Source: JANNMJ01 sp031397815 (GTDB taxonomy: Bacteria; Bacteroidota; Bacteroidia; Cytophagales; Hymenobacteraceae). Taken from it: DNA of 12,239 nt. Below are positions 5,625-12,239 of this stretch, in pieces. The position numbers and the translations under genes were made by a program. The notes under the pieces were generated by a model. The model was not told where the DNA came from and made no database searches. It saw nothing but the letters and a program-made list of their open reading frames with translations. Numbering within the stretch: the first letter of the stretch is position 1; each line of letters opens with the position of its first letter. The stretch is taken from positions 1 to 12,239 of the forward strand of contig JANNMJ010000102.1 of NCBI GenBank assembly GCA_031397815.1, read 5' to 3'.

Positions 5625-7505
5625 ATGGCTTCCTTCCTGCGTCTGACCGGCGCCCACTTCCCCCAAATCCTCACGGCGCTCGTGCTCCTGACGGCCCGCG
5701 TGGCCCCGGCGCAAACCGCCGCCCTACCCGCCACCCGCGCCGCCCGCATCCAAGCCGTCGAGAACAGCTTGCTGCCGTACGTGCCCGTTCAAGGCTTGCC
5801 CGGCTGGAATCTCCTCGACCGCATGCGGCATCACCGGGTGCCGGGCCTGAGCATCGCCGTCATCCACAATTACCACATCGACTGGGTGAAAGGCTACGGC
5901 CTCGCCGACACGACCGCCCGCACGCCCGTCACGCCGCAAACGCTGTTCTCGGCGGGGTCTATCTCGAAGCTCGTGGCGGCTGGCGGGGCGCTGGTGCAGG
6001 TGCAGCAAGGGCGCCTCGCCCTCGATGCTCCCCTCAACGACTACCTCAAGGCGTGGAAGCTGCCCGAAAACGACTTCACCCGGCAGCGCCCGCCCACGTT
6101 GCGGCTGCTGCTGGGCCACCGGGGCGGCACGAGTCAATCGTCGTACTGGGGATTTGTGCCGTCGAAAAAGCCCCTTCCCACGGTCCTCGACATCCTCAAC
6201 GGGCGCCCCAATGCCGAGACGCGGCCCGTCGTGGTCAATGGCGCGCCGGGCACCGAGTTCCGGTATTCGGGCGGCGGCTACCTCGCCGTGCAGCAAGCGA
6301 TGACCGATGTGGGCGGGACTGATTTCGTATCCCTGACCCGCTCGCTTCTCTTTCAACCCCTCCGGATGAAATCGGCTACCTACGAGCAGCCGCTACCGCC
6401 CGCGCTGGCGGCCCGTGCGTCGTGGGCTTATTCAGCGAATGCGTGGTTCAAGGGCGTGCCGTACGTGTATCCGCAGCAAGCGCCCGCCGGGCTTTACGCC
6501 ACGCCCACCGACATAGCGCGGTTTCTCATCGAAGTACAAGACGCGTATCGGGGGCGCGGCCGGGTGCTGACGCAGGCATCGGCCCAAGCGATGCTCACCC
6601 CGCAAGCCGACATTTCCTCCGGCACCTACCGCGAGCAGATGGGCGCCGGCGCGTTCCTCCTCCAACGCGCCGACCGCCCCGCTACCGACGACGCGAGCCG
6701 CTATTTCGAGCATACCGGCGTCAACGCGGGGTTCTTGGCCTATGCCCTCGCCAGCGTGACGGGCGGGAACGGCGTGGTGGTGATGATGAACAACGATGGC
6801 GGCTCCGCCGAGCTGGGCCGCGAAGTGCGTCGCGCCGTCGCGCAGGTCTACGGCTGGGACGCGTTTTTGCCGCCGCCGGTGCAGCCCGCAACCGTCGCCC
6901 CGGCCCTCCTCGACGCCTACGCCGGGCGCTACCAGCGCGGTCCGGAAGAAGTGCTGACGTTCAAGCGCGTCGGCAATCATCTGGAAGAAACCATCGACGG
7001 CACTCTGTCCGTCGGCTCGCCCATCCTCTGCTTCCCTGTGGGGAGTGCCGACACCATCGCCTTCACCGATTTCGTGGTGCGCGGCGTATTCCAGCGCAAC
7101 GCCGCCGGGCAGATTACCGGCTTGCAGATGCCCGGCGGCGGCGCCCCGCTCCCCCGTCTCGCCCCCGACGTCCTCCTCCCCGGCGAGCTGATGCGCGCCG
7201 GGCGCCTCCCCGAAGCCATCGCGGGCCTGCGGGCGCTGCACCTCAACGAATCGCAAATCACGTATCTGGCCTATGAGCTGATAAACCGACGGCCCCAGCG
7301 CGCCCCCGATCTGGAAGCGGCTGAGGCCGTCTTGAAGCTAGCGGAAGAGCAGCATCCGCAAGCGAGTATGGTCTTCGCCCGCTGGGGCGATTTACACCTC
7401 CGTCGCGCCGACACCGCGCAAGCCGTCAGCGCCTTCCGCAAAGCCCTCACCCTCGACCCCACCGACACCGATTCTCAGGAAAAGCTCCGGACGTTGGCGC
7501 AGTAA
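5625..7505 (+). CDS. Exported serine hydrolase, beta-lactamase/PBP-like (S12) with TPR-like tail
   Basis: The protein has 626 aa. Residues 1-30 are a signal peptide ending APAQ|T. The catalytic domain spans about 55-400 and carries the S12-type motifs. These are SISK (nucleophile Ser112, Lys115), YSG (Tyr214, within RYSGGGY, in place of the usual Y-x-N) and HTG (363-365) in place of KTG. LLGHRGGTSQSSYWGF (162-177) matches the usual LLSHTAG segment. Residues 428-510 (YAGRYQRGPEEVLTF) resemble the lipocalin-like DUF3471 domain often found after such hydrolases. Residues 570-626 form a TPR-like helix pair (WGDLHLRRADTAQAVSAFRKALTLDP). Family members are periplasmic or surface esterases, D-amino-acid peptidases or, rarely, beta-lactamases; the substrate cannot be told from sequence. 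It follows a 7TM-AraC gene by 33 bp and converges on the protease gene. A resistance role is not implied. Confidence 0.92.
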   Translation: MASFLRLTGAHFPQILTALVLLTARVAPAQTAALPATRAARIQAVENSLLPYVPVQGLPGWNLLDRMRHHRVPGLSIAVIHNYHIDWVKGYGLADTTARTPVTPQTLFSAGSISKLVAAGGALVQVQQGRLALDAPLNDYLKAWKLPENDFTRQRPPTLRLLLGHRGGTSQSSYWGFVPSKKPLPTVLDILNGRPNAETRPVVVNGAPGTEFRYSGGGYLAVQQAMTDVGGTDFVSLTRSLLFQPLRMKSATYEQPLPPALAARASWAYSANAWFKGVPYVYPQQAPAGLYATPTDIARFLIEVQDAYRGRGRVLTQASAQAMLTPQADISSGTYREQMGAGAFLLQRADRPATDDASRYFEHTGVNAGFLAYALASVTGGNGVVVMMNNDGGSAELGREVRRAVAQVYGWDAFLPPPVQPATVAPALLDAYAGRYQRGPEEVLTFKRVGNHLEETIDGTLSVGSPILCFPVGSADTIAFTDFVVRGVFQRNAAGQITGLQMPGGGAPLPRLAPDVLLPGELMRAGRLPEAIAGLRALHLNESQITYLAYELINRRPQRAPDLEAAEAVLKLAEEQHPQASMVFARWGDLHLRRADTAQAVSAFRKALTLDPTDTDSQEKLRTLAQ

Positions 7506-7516
7506 CGGGTTCAGGC

Positions 7517-7544
7517 GCTGCCTCTGCCTGACTATGGTGGCAGC
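7517..7544. terminator. Weak hairpin between convergent genes
   Basis: GCTGCC (7517-7522) can pair with GGCAGC (7539-7544) around a 16-nt loop. An alternative CAGGC/GCCTG stem lies at 7513-7530. The 38-bp gap between the converging hydrolase and protease genes is where a shared terminator would be expected. There is no T-tract, so this is only a candidate. Confidence 0.25.
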
Positions 7545-10500
7545 TACTCCACCACCACCCGGCGCACCACGGGTGCCAGATTTTCGGCTTGTACGGTCAG
7601 CCAGTAGGTGCCGCGCGCCAGTCCGGTGGTCGATATTTCCGTCGAAGCGCCCCGGAACGCGTGGCGGGCTACCTGCTGACCGAGCACGTTTTGCAGCGTG
7701 GCCGTAGCGGTGGCGGTGGCCGTCGGGAGCGTCAGGTGCAGGGCGGAAGCAGTGCCCACGGGGTTCGGCCAAACTTGGAACGCGTTCGGGTTGGCGGCAT
7801 CGGCCAAGCCGATTGGCGCGGCGCAGGTGGCAGTGAGTCCGAATGGGCCTTCCTGTTGGTCATACCCCGTCACGAAGACGTAGTAGGTCGCATTCAGCAC
7901 TGAGGGGAACGTGACCGTCGACGGCGTCTGGCAGCTGGGGGTATCCGTGTCGTCGTTGCCGGTCACGCAGGTGTAGTTGCCGCAGGTTCCCCGGAACACG
8001 AAGAGTTTGGTATCGAAGGTGGTAGCGGGGTTGCAGGTAGTCACGGTCACCACGCCGCCGTTCCCGGTGAGGGTGTAGAACACGCCGCCCCGGTCGATGC
8101 CGATATTCCCGCACACCTGCGTTGGGTCGCCATCAGGGGTGGCGCCGATGGTGGTGCCCGTTACCATTGCGCCACACGCCAGCGGGAGCGCCGCCGAGCA
8201 GGCGTCATTCACGGGCGGCGGGGTGAGGGTGGTGAACGTGAGCGTATCAGTGGAGGTGCCGGTTGGCGGGAAACAGCTACTCAGAATGGTCACGCGGTAG
8301 GTCGTGGAAGGCAGCAGGCCGGTCAGCACCACTGGGGAAGCCGTGACGGTTTGCGGCGTCGTCGCGGGGACCGTCGTAATCGTGTAGCTCACCGCCGCCG
8401 GGCTGCCCACGAACGTAATGGTCGCCGAAGTGGAGCGAATCGCCACAGCCGCGAATTCCGATGGAACCCCACATTGCGGGATCGCCTCGGTAGTAAAATT
8501 CGCGCTGCTGACCGCTACCGACGTGCTGTTCGGCCCGCATTGGCTCACCACGCTCACCGTGTAAATCACGCCCGGCAGCAAGCCCGTCAGGCGCACCGGC
8601 GACGCACTCACCGTCTGCACCGACGTGGCCGGGAACGTGCTGACGGTGTAGCTCACGGCACCGGGAGCGGCCGTGAAGCGCAGGCGCGCCGTCGTCTGGG
8701 TCACGCTATCCACCACGAGGGCCGTTGGCGCGGCGCACACGCTGGCGCTGCTGATGCTGAAGTTCGCGTCAGAGATATCGAAGAAGTAATTGTCGGCAGC
8801 TTCCACCATCACGCGGGCGGTGGCGGTGATTACGTTCGGCACCGTGACGGTAGCCGTGCCGTTGTTGGGCACGGCGGCGCCCAGAATGGTGGGGTACGTA
8901 AAGCCGCCATCGGTGCTGAGGCGAAGGTTGACGAGCGCGCAGTTCACGCCGTTGGCGGTGGTCCCGGCAACGTTCCACGTGATACTTTCCGTGGAACCAC
9001 CCGCCCACGTCAGGCCTGTGTTAGGCGCCGTTACCACGAACGGCCCGGCGGCGCTGGTCACGATCAAATCCACGTCGGCGCTCGACGTAACGCCCCCTAC
9101 GATGCCCGCAGAGCCGTTATGCGCATCGCGGGCGGTGCATTTGAACTTGAGGGTGCGGTCGACTTCCGGCAGGTGCTCGCCGATATCGGTGGTGTTCGTG
9201 ACGAGGTCGACGAGGCGGGGGAAGTAGCGCTTTGGGGAGGTGACGGGCGGGAACGAGCGGAAAATCGGCGGCGTCTCGTCGGGGACTTGCGGGGCGTTCG
9301 GGGAGCCGCCGGGACCGAGGTCCAGCTCTTCCCAGCTGAACGTGAGGGGGTCGCCGTTGGGGTCGTGGCCGTTGGCGGTGAGCTTGAATGGGGTGCTGAT
9401 GGGCAGCGTCTTGCCGCTGGGCAGGCCGTTGACCACGGGCGGCGCGTTCCCCGTCAGGGTCAGCACCGGGCACGGCGTCTGGACGATGAAGGCGCGCATC
9501 TCCTCGAAGCTGCCGGCGTGAAACTGCGGGTCGGAGTGCGGTTGCAGGTCGTCGGTGTCGCAGATGCCCGCGTAGGCCATAATGGACGAGCCGGAGCCGG
9601 GCTCCCAAGCCGCGTTCTCGCTGCGGTTGCCGTTGCACGCGCCCGACTCAGAGTTGAACGGGTGGCTGCCGCTGAACTGATGCCCCATCTCGTGGGCGAC
9701 GTAATCGATATCAAAAGAATCACCGACCGGCGAGCCGCTGCCCGTCACGCCGCGCGCCTTGAGGTCGTCTTTGCAGACACAGGCGTAAAACGCCATTCCC
9801 CCGCCGCCGGTACTCACGACGTGCCCAATATCGTAGTTGTTATCTCCGATGATAGAGTCGACTACCGGCTGATTCTCGTCGACCATCAAGCCGCCGTCGC
9901 TGTTCGTGTACGGGTCGGTGGCGCCGTTGGTGTAGATGAGGGCGTCGTTGTTCGGCACCAGCACCATCCGCACGGCCAGCTCCTTCTCAAACACCCCGAC
10001 CACGCGGTTCACGGTCGTGACAATCGCGGCCTGCGCCGCCGCCACCGTTCCGCCGAAAAACTGCGTGTACTCGCCGTTCGCCGCTACCGCGAGGCGGTAC
10101 GTACGCAACGCGCCGCCGCTCACGATTTCGGCCGGAGCGCCCGGCGGCGTCATCGCGGCCCGACGCTGGGCGGACGCGGCGAGGTCGGCGGGGGGCGGCG
10201 CAAAGCCGCACGCTTGCCGGGTGGCGCCGCTGCGGAGCATATCGCGCTTGAAGAAGCTCAGATAATGCTGCGTATCGCCGCGCCGGGCGGGGTCGATGTA
10301 AATGGTGCCGGTGGTTGCCGACAGAATCTGCGCGTGAAAACCGGCCGGCGTGACGTCGAGGCGCACGGTGGCGGTGCGGTCGTCGAGGCCGATGCCCGCG
10401 TACGTGCCGATGGCCGGGTAACGTGCCGCCAACGCGGGCGCCATCACGGTGGTGGTGGTGACGGCGAAACGGCCCATTTGGCCGTCGGGCAGCGGCAGGG

Positions 10501-10759
10501 CCACGGTCAGGGCGGCGCCGGAAGCTTCCGGAGGGGCGGCCGCCAACACGCGCCGGGCGGCGGCGACGTCGAGCGTCAGGGCGCGGCCGTGGCGTAAGGC
10601 ACCGGATAAGGGCGTCGGGCCGGGCGCCGGGTCATCCTGCAACAGCTCGGCGGCGGCGCGGGCACCGGTTTGAGCAGAAACGGCCGTCGGGAGTAACATT
10701 CCTACAACGAAAGCTGCGGGCAGCCACGGGCGGAACAAGGAGGTAAAGGGCTTTTTCAA
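7544..10759 (-). CDS. Secreted M12B-like (reprolysin-type) zinc metalloprotease with T9SS sorting domain
   Basis: I start it at the TTG at 10759-10757, giving 1071 aa. That start yields a classic signal peptide (MKKPFTSLF, hydrophobic core, cleavage near VSA|Q at 29). A TTG at 10810 would add 17 residues; the only nearby ATG (10800) is out of frame. Domains in order: a propeptide-like region (about 30-210); the catalytic domain with HEMGHQFSGSH, zinc ligands His356, His360, His366 and Glu357, and the Met-turn SSIMAYAGIC (Met394); cadherin/PKD-like (440-565); a beta-sandwich (573-673); two tandem fibronectin III domains (676-758, 763-846); a Cys-rich PPC-like domain (850-980); and a T9SS type A C-terminal domain (990-1071, with WPNP and GLARGTYWLTV). 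It is exported by Sec, then across the outer membrane by T9SS. The usual metzincin Gly after the second His is Ser363. It stands alone, with its own promoter candidate. Confidence 0.93.
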   Translation of the reverse strand: MKKPFTSLFRPWLPAAFVVGMLLPTAVSAQTGARAAAELLQDDPAPGPTPLSGALRHGRALTLDVAAARRVLAAAPPEASGAALTVALPLPDGQMGRFAVTTTTVMAPALAARYPAIGTYAGIGLDDRTATVRLDVTPAGFHAQILSATTGTIYIDPARRGDTQHYLSFFKRDMLRSGATRQACGFAPPPADLAASAQRRAAMTPPGAPAEIVSGGALRTYRLAVAANGEYTQFFGGTVAAAQAAIVTTVNRVVGVFEKELAVRMVLVPNNDALIYTNGATDPYTNSDGGLMVDENQPVVDSIIGDNNYDIGHVVSTGGGGMAFYACVCKDDLKARGVTGSGSPVGDSFDIDYVAHEMGHQFSGSHPFNSESGACNGNRSENAAWEPGSGSSIMAYAGICDTDDLQPHSDPQFHAGSFEEMRAFIVQTPCPVLTLTGNAPPVVNGLPSGKTLPISTPFKLTANGHDPNGDPLTFSWEELDLGPGGSPNAPQVPDETPPIFRSFPPVTSPKRYFPRLVDLVTNTTDIGEHLPEVDRTLKFKCTARDAHNGSAGIVGGVTSSADVDLIVTSAAGPFVVTAPNTGLTWAGGSTESITWNVAGTTANGVNCALVNLRLSTDGGFTYPTILGAAVPNNGTATVTVPNVITATARVMVEAADNYFFDISDANFSISSASVCAAPTALVVDSVTQTTARLRFTAAPGAVSYTVSTFPATSVQTVSASPVRLTGLLPGVIYTVSVVSQCGPNSTSVAVSSANFTTEAIPQCGVPSEFAAVAIRSTSATITFVGSPAAVSYTITTVPATTPQTVTASPVVLTGLLPSTTYRVTILSSCFPPTGTSTDTLTFTTLTPPPVNDACSAALPLACGAMVTGTTIGATPDGDPTQVCGNIGIDRGGVFYTLTGNGGVVTVTTCNPATTFDTKLFVFRGTCGNYTCVTGNDDTDTPSCQTPSTVTFPSVLNATYYVFVTGYDQQEGPFGLTATCAAPIGLADAANPNAFQVWPNPVGTASALHLTLPTATATATATLQNVLGQQVARHAFRGASTEISTTGLARGTYWLTVQAENLAPVVRRVVVE
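8222..8734 (-). repeat. Tandem fibronectin III modules within the metalloprotease
   Basis: Two modules about 87 residues apart share closely matching segments, for example AVSYTVSTFPATSVQTV against AVSYTITTVPATTPQTV, and LTGLLPGVIYTV against LTGLLPSTTYRV. They point to internal duplication. Such modules usually act as spacers or substrate-binding elements in secreted enzymes. Confidence 0.75.
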
Positions 10760-10835
10760 GCAGTAGAGGGAAGAAATCGACAGAAAAAAACGAGTGACAT
10801 TGATCGGCAAGCCTATCTGATAGAATTGCCTTTTA

Positions 10836-10843
10836 CAAAAGTA
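10836..10843 (-). promoter_or_regulatory. Consensus -7 element (TACTTTTG) for the metalloprotease
   Basis: On the minus strand 10843-10836 reads TACTTTTG, an exact TAnnTTTG match. The transcript would start near 10830, giving leaders of about 70 nt to the TTG at 10759 or 20 nt to the TTG at 10810. No convincing -33 TTTG is found at the usual distance. It is the best promoter candidate for this gene. Confidence 0.42.
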
Positions 10844-10894
10844 GTGATACTCTTTGCGGGCTGACAGCGAATGGAAGAAACCGCCCCGTGGTTA

Positions 10895-10907
10895 CGGCGG
10901 ACCGCCG
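10895..10907. other. GC-rich 6-bp dyad (CGGCGG-A-CCGCCG)
   Basis: CGGCGG (10895-10900) and CCGCCG (10902-10907) are exact inverted repeats around one base. The dyad lies about 50 bp upstream of the metalloprotease's putative -7 element, near where an operator or activator site could sit. Given the high GC content, chance is possible. Confidence 0.35.
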
Positions 10908-10910
10908 AAT

Positions 10911-10932
10911 TGCGGATGCCCGGCCATCCGCA
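10911..10932. other. 8-bp perfect hairpin between divergent genes
   Basis: TGCGGATG (10911-10918) and CATCCGCA (10925-10932) pair perfectly around CCCGGC. There is no T-tract. It sits between the two divergent promoters and close to the 21-bp repeat array. It may be part of the same element or a regulator-binding dyad. Confidence 0.5.
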
Positions 10933-10957
10933 CGTACACGAACCTGAGAATTGCTCT

Positions 10958-11045
10958 AAAACTTCCGTTCTGTAACCGCAGAACGGCATTCTGTAACTGC
11001 AGAACAGCATTCTGTAACTGCAGAACGCCGTTCTGTGGAAGTTTT
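10958..11045. repeat. Array of 21-bp palindromic repeats inside a 9-bp inverted repeat
   Basis: Three 21-bp direct repeats begin at 10968, 10989 and 11010, each starting TTCTGTAAC and containing GCAGAAC. A fourth partial copy (TTCTGT) starts at 11031. Each unit carries a dyad GTTCTG-N6-CAGAAC, with A replacing the first G in units 2 and 3. A further dyad, CAGAAC-GCC-GTTCTG, closes the array (11021-11035). The array is bounded by AAAACTTCC (10958-10966) and its exact reverse complement GGAAGTTTT (11037-11045). The 21-bp period equals two turns of DNA, so repeated sites would face the same side of the helix. It could be a cooperative operator array, a structured RNA element or a small mobile intergenic repeat; the sequence alone does not decide. 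Confidence 0.85.
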
Positions 11046-11137
11046 GCGTCCAAATTGGGGGGGATGGTGTAATCGGCTGGCAAGCCCCGCATCGTAAGCT
11101 GCGCGCTGGAGCACGTACATCGAGCGGAGAACCGCCC

Positions 11138-11145
11138 TAGCTTTG
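11138..11145 (+). promoter_or_regulatory. Consensus -7 element (TAGCTTTG) four bases before the start codon
   Basis: TAGCTTTG matches TAnnTTTG exactly and ends 4 nt before the ATG at 11150. If it is used in the normal way, transcription would start at or very near the A of the ATG, giving a leaderless or nearly leaderless mRNA. No TTTG is visible about 19 bp upstream. The alternative is that the true start codon lies further downstream, but that would cut away the signal peptide. Confidence 0.42.
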
Positions 11146-11149
11146 CCCT

Positions 11150-12094
11150 ATGCACTTTTCGCTTCCTTCCCGCTCCTTCTTTTTCGGTGGTATTCTGTGC
11201 GCGGCGCTGGGGTGCGCCGGTCCTGCGCTGGCGCAATCGGCGGGGGCAGCGGCGGGGCGCGTGAAGCCCGTCGCGCCGCCGTCGGCTCTGCCCGACCTGA
11301 TCGCCACTGAATACGCCTTCGCGGCGGATGCACAGCGGCACGGAATGAAAGTGGCGTTTTTGGCGTCGATGCACGACTCGGCGGTCGTGTTTATTCAGGG
11401 GAACCCCACTCCCGCGCAAGCCTACTGGAAACAACGTCCTGCCGACAAGCCCAACGAGCCGCGCCACCGGTGGGCGCCCGCCTTGGCGGGAATCTCGGCC
11501 GCGAACGATTTGGGGTACTCCACGGGGCCATGGCACCTGACGTCGCCGGAAGGGAAAGTGGTATCGAATGGCCAGTTTCTGACCATCTGGCAACGCCAGC
11601 CCGACGGCACGTTCCAATGGCTCCTCGACACCGGGGTGAGCAGCCCGATGACGCCCACCGCCCCGCCGCTGCCTGCCCCCGCCGACGTAATCACCGGCCC
11701 CAATGGCCTGACGGCGGCGGCAGGCAAAAAGCCGAAACCCGTCGATCCCCGCCGTCTGGATGAGCAGCTCTCGACCGCCATCGGCCGGAAGGGGATGCCG
11801 GTGGCTTATCAGGCGCGGCTCCATCCGCAGGCGCAGCTACTGCGCGAAGAAAAACCCGCGCTCAACACGCCGCTCTCGATCAAAAAGCAGCTCGCCACTG
11901 ATACTCCGTGGCGCCTCACCCCCACCGGCAGCCGCGTGGCGGCATCCGGCGAGCTGGCGTATTCCTACGGCCGCTACCAGAGCATCGGCGGGGCGCTGCA
12001 AGGCGCGTACGTCCACGTTTGGCTGCTGGGCGCGGCGGGTTGGCAATTGTTGCTGGAAGCCAGCAGCCCGGGGCCGGTGCCGACGGGGAAGTAA
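11150..12094 (+). CDS. Exported protein with NTF2-like (DUF4440/SnoaL-like) domain, probably two in tandem
   Basis: The protein has 314 aa. A signal peptide (about 1-29) ends PALA|Q; Cys22 is not in a convincing lipobox. The first half (about 48-165) has the pattern of DUF4440/SnoaL-like NTF2-fold proteins: a first helix ATEYAFAADAQRHGMKVAFL, then HDSAVVFIQG, ANDLGYSTGPWHLT, and VVSNGQFLTIWQRQPDGTFQWLLDTG. A Pro-rich linker (166-200) follows. The second half (203-306) seems to repeat the fold more loosely: a helix, ASGELAYSYGRYQS and YVHVWLLGAAGWQLLLEA. NTF2-like domains bind small ligands or act as weak enzymes; no catalytic residues are evident, so no reaction is proposed. The gene is monocistronic as far as seen and diverges from the metalloprotease across the repeat array. 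The start is set by the signal peptide and the -7 element directly before it. Confidence 0.85.
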   Translation: MHFSLPSRSFFFGGILCAALGCAGPALAQSAGAAAGRVKPVAPPSALPDLIATEYAFAADAQRHGMKVAFLASMHDSAVVFIQGNPTPAQAYWKQRPADKPNEPRHRWAPALAGISAANDLGYSTGPWHLTSPEGKVVSNGQFLTIWQRQPDGTFQWLLDTGVSSPMTPTAPPLPAPADVITGPNGLTAAAGKKPKPVDPRRLDEQLSTAIGRKGMPVAYQARLHPQAQLLREEKPALNTPLSIKKQLATDTPWRLTPTGSRVAASGELAYSYGRYQSIGGALQGAYVHVWLLGAAGWQLLLEASSPGPVPTGK

Positions 12095-12239
12095 CCCCAA
12101 CTTTTGCTTTGCGAGGAAGCGCGCGTGGCCAAATCTGTGCCAGAGAATGCGTTGATTAGCCTATTGTAGTGCGTTTGATAACAACAATGGGTCAGAGCTG
12201 GCCAAGCCCCAGGTGCAGCCCCCCCACGCGGTCACGTTG
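12095..12239. other. Right-hand end of the window, no supported gene
   Basis: These 145 bp follow the NTF2-like gene. GGGG (12085-12088) and CCCC (12095-12098) followed by AACTTTTG could be a weak terminator across the stop codon. An ATG at 12187 opens a plus-strand frame to the edge, but its residues (MGQSWPSPRCSPP) look unlike a protein start. On the minus strand one frame stays open from the edge until TGA at 12194-12192 and could be the tail of an unseen gene. None is supported enough to call. Confidence 0.4.

Larger units (their letters stand above)
10760..11149. other. Divergent intergenic region, about 390 bp
   Basis: This region lies between the minus-strand metalloprotease and the plus-strand NTF2-like gene. 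It holds a -7 element for each gene, two short GC-rich dyads (10895-10907 and 10911-10932) and a structured array of 21-bp repeats (10958-11045). No convincing protein is encoded: the open frames across the repeats exist because 21 bp is seven codons and the unit has no stop. No RNA gene is recognisable. A small transcribed RNA over the hairpins cannot be excluded. Confidence 0.7.

Noticed and set aside
6432..7256. 274-codon minus-strand frame inside the serine hydrolase
   Set aside because: It is a shadow of the hydrolase, which carries the catalytic motifs in order on the plus strand.
5625..7505. Calling the hydrolase an antibiotic-resistance beta-lactamase
   Set aside because: The motif set (SISK, YSG, HTG), the DUF3471-like domain and the TPR-like tail fit generic S12 hydrolases, and nothing specific to resistance is seen.
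8351..10597. 748-codon open frame antisense to the metalloprotease
   Set aside because: The composition is low-complexity Arg/His/Gly/Ala, and it mirrors the codon bias of the real gene on the other strand.
10968..11035. CRISPR array
   Set aside because: The 21-bp units adjoin with no unique spacers, and no cas gene is in the window.
10892..11824. 310-codon minus-strand frame with heptad-like LQNAVLQ repeats
   Set aside because: The heptads are a translation of the 21-bp repeat array (seven codons with no stop), and the rest is antisense to the NTF2-like gene.
12187..12239. Start of a further plus-strand gene at the right edge
   Set aside because: The 17 readable residues are not protein-like, and the frame cannot be followed past the window.

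Overview
The window is GC-rich and reads as a chromosomal piece of a Bacteroidota bacterium, most likely a Hymenobacter-like member of the Cytophagales. This rests on three things: a secreted metalloprotease with a type IX secretion (T9SS) type A C-terminal domain, Bacteroidota-type -7 promoter elements (TAnnTTTG) in front of several genes with no clear Shine-Dalgarno sequences, and the domain style of the proteins (Bacteroidota alpha-2-macroglobulin, 7TM-AraC regulator, serine hydrolase with a TPR tail). The genus is inference.

Layout, left to right. (1) 1-3405, minus: a large secreted alpha-2-macroglobulin-like protein with a CxEQ thioester motif; its 3' end lies outside the window. (2) 3406-3669: a divergent regulatory region with GATGTGAGG direct repeats and two perfect hairpins or dyads. 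(3) 3670-5591, plus: a 7-TM membrane protein of unknown function, then a 7-TM regulator with a cytoplasmic AraC-type DNA-binding domain. (4) 5625-7505, plus: a secreted serine hydrolase of the beta-lactamase/PBP (S12) type with a TPR-like tail, 33 bp after the regulator and possibly co-transcribed with it. (5) 7544-10759, minus and convergent with the hydrolase: a multidomain metzincin (M12B-like) protease exported by T9SS, probably started by a TTG codon. (6) 10760-11149: a divergent intergenic region holding an array of 21-bp palindromic repeats enclosed by a 9-bp inverted repeat, plus other hairpins. (7) 11150-12094, plus: an exported protein with one or two NTF2-like (DUF4440/SnoaL-like) domains, apparently transcribed with almost no leader. 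(8) 12095-12239: no gene can be supported.

All genes but the two 7TM ones encode exported proteins, and the 7TM pair is envelope-bound. The region is therefore envelope and secretome biology. One possible link is a membrane-anchored AraC-type sensor controlling the serine hydrolase next to it; the A2M-like protein and the secreted protease are separate transcription units. I see no mobile element, tRNA, rRNA or CRISPR array. The least explained items are the 21-bp dyad array at 10958-11045 and the conserved-looking 7TM protein with an MTFEGRNWDI motif.
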